Source: Maniola hyperantus
Taxonomy: Eukaryota; Arthropoda; Insecta; Lepidoptera; Nymphalidae
Direction: 5' to 3'
DNA length: 64,000 nucleotides
NCBI RefSeq assembly: GCF_902806685.2
Contig: NC_048545.1
Location: forward strand, 9,659,852-9,723,851
Both the position numbers and the translations under genes were made by a program. Every line of letters starts with the position of its first letter. Position 1 is the first letter of the stretch. Of this stretch, positions 63,286 to 64,000 are shown one piece after another. Under the pieces are notes generated by a model. That model worked only from the letters and a program-made list of their open reading frames with translations, did not search any database and was not told the DNA's origin.

Positions 63286-64000
63286 GAAGGAGTTCGAGTC
63301 GAAATAGGAGGAGGTGTTCCCCAAGGATCAGTCCTTGGTCCAACCCTATGGAATATATTGTATGACGACGTTATGTTGGTAGAAGTTCCGGAAGGTGTTA
63401 AGCTAATTTGCTATGCAGATGACTTAGCAGTGTCAGTGACAGCCAATAATGCGGAAGATCTAGCTAGGAAAGGGGATGAAGCTCTGCATAGCATAATGTT
63501 ATGGATGACCCACAACCATTTAGAAATCGCTCCAGAAAAAACGGTTGCTATTATTTTCAACAGGAGACTAAGCGCGGATAACATCTTTACGTGCGGCAAT
63601 ACACATTTAAAACCCACCCCAACCGTTACTTACCTAGGAGTGACTCTGGACTCGCGGCTGAATTTCGGTAGACACATAAATCTGGTGTGTGAAAAGGCAC
63701 AAAAAACCATTAAGGCACTCACCTCAATACTCCCAAATACACGTGGACTGAATTCGCGGAAAAGAAGGACTCTTGCTCTTGCAATGCAGTCCACCATAAT
63801 GTATGCGGCTCCTATATGGGTAACAGCCATGGACAAGGGAACACACAGGAGGACAGTGTTGAGCACCCAGCGTATGATGGCGTTGAGAACCTGCTGCGCC
63901 TATAAAACAACATCCACCGATGCTGCCCTCGTACTGGCGAATTTAATCCCAGCTCATCTCTTGGCGAGGGAAAGATCTGAGAGCTATGGACTGAAATTAC
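63286..64000 (+). CDS. R1-like LINE reverse transcriptase, partial (runs off the window)
   Basis: Continuous + frame from the junction with repeat F to the last base, about 238 codons, without a start codon and without any stop. Motifs: GGVPQGSVLGPTLWN (palm motif B), then YADDLAVSV (catalytic YADD at about 63410-63424), then the R1/jockey-type thumb with TVTYLGVTLDSRLNF, TLALAMQSTIMYAAPIW and QRMMALRTCCAYKTTSTDAA. The LGVTLD and AAPIW patterns are typical of the R1 group. The palm's earlier motifs (including the first Asp) and the endonuclease are missing, so this copy is 5' truncated and cannot work alone, though the part present is undamaged. Confidence 0.85.

Overview
This is AT-rich eukaryotic DNA that looks like an intergenic or intronic stretch of a moth or butterfly (Lepidoptera) chromosome. 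The evidence is dense tRNA-derived SINEs, swarms of short CTAG-ending Helitron-like repeats, small foldback MITEs, the recurrent TACCTAC/GTAGGTA word, and intron-bearing genes with GTAAGT donors. There are no bacterial-style operons, and most open frames are chance or lie inside repeats.

Host genes are few. (1) A TIL-type (ten-cysteine) secreted serine-protease inhibitor lies on the + strand at about 50.78-53.07 kb, with a TATA box, signal-peptide exon, inhibitor exon and a proposed short terminal exon. (2) Two minus-strand exons have good splice signals and compatible phase (57269-57342 and 4551-4680). The second encodes a C-terminal membrane segment and a stop. If they are joined, the TIL gene and the large retrotransposon sit inside one intron of about 52.6 kb. 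(3) A TATA promoter with a five-base coding stub (ATGAA|GTAAGA) lies at 58540-58599. (4) A small signal-peptide-like ORF lies at 59187-59432 (-). Several weaker coding-like islands are listed with low confidence.

Mobile DNA dominates. The centrepiece is a nearly full-length CR1-like non-LTR retrotransposon on the minus strand (about 18579-23600). Its ORF1 has a PHD finger, a coiled coil and an SGNH-like domain. ORF2 is an intact 971-residue endonuclease/reverse transcriptase. ORF1 is split by a 16-A homopolymer. The 3' end is an (ATTTT)n tail. An R1-like reverse-transcriptase frame runs off the right edge (63286-64000). Decayed RTE-type LINE tails lie near 7, 9, 29 and 56 kb, and other LINE 3' ends near 51 and 53 kb.

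Layout: 0-18 kb holds MITEs, Helitron-like repeats, RTE relics and SINEs. 18.2-24 kb holds the CR1 element. 24-34 kb holds local duplications and nested insertions. 34-37 kb holds a GC-rich CGATGCG-repeat element. 38-46 kb holds SINEs, foldbacks and a 13-bp minisatellite. 46-50 kb is mostly unique. 50-55 kb holds the TIL gene and Helitron-like repeats. 55-63 kb holds MITEs, repeats and the candidate promoter and exon. The right end holds the R1-like fragment. Boundaries of repeats are approximate, read by eye from the copies within the window.
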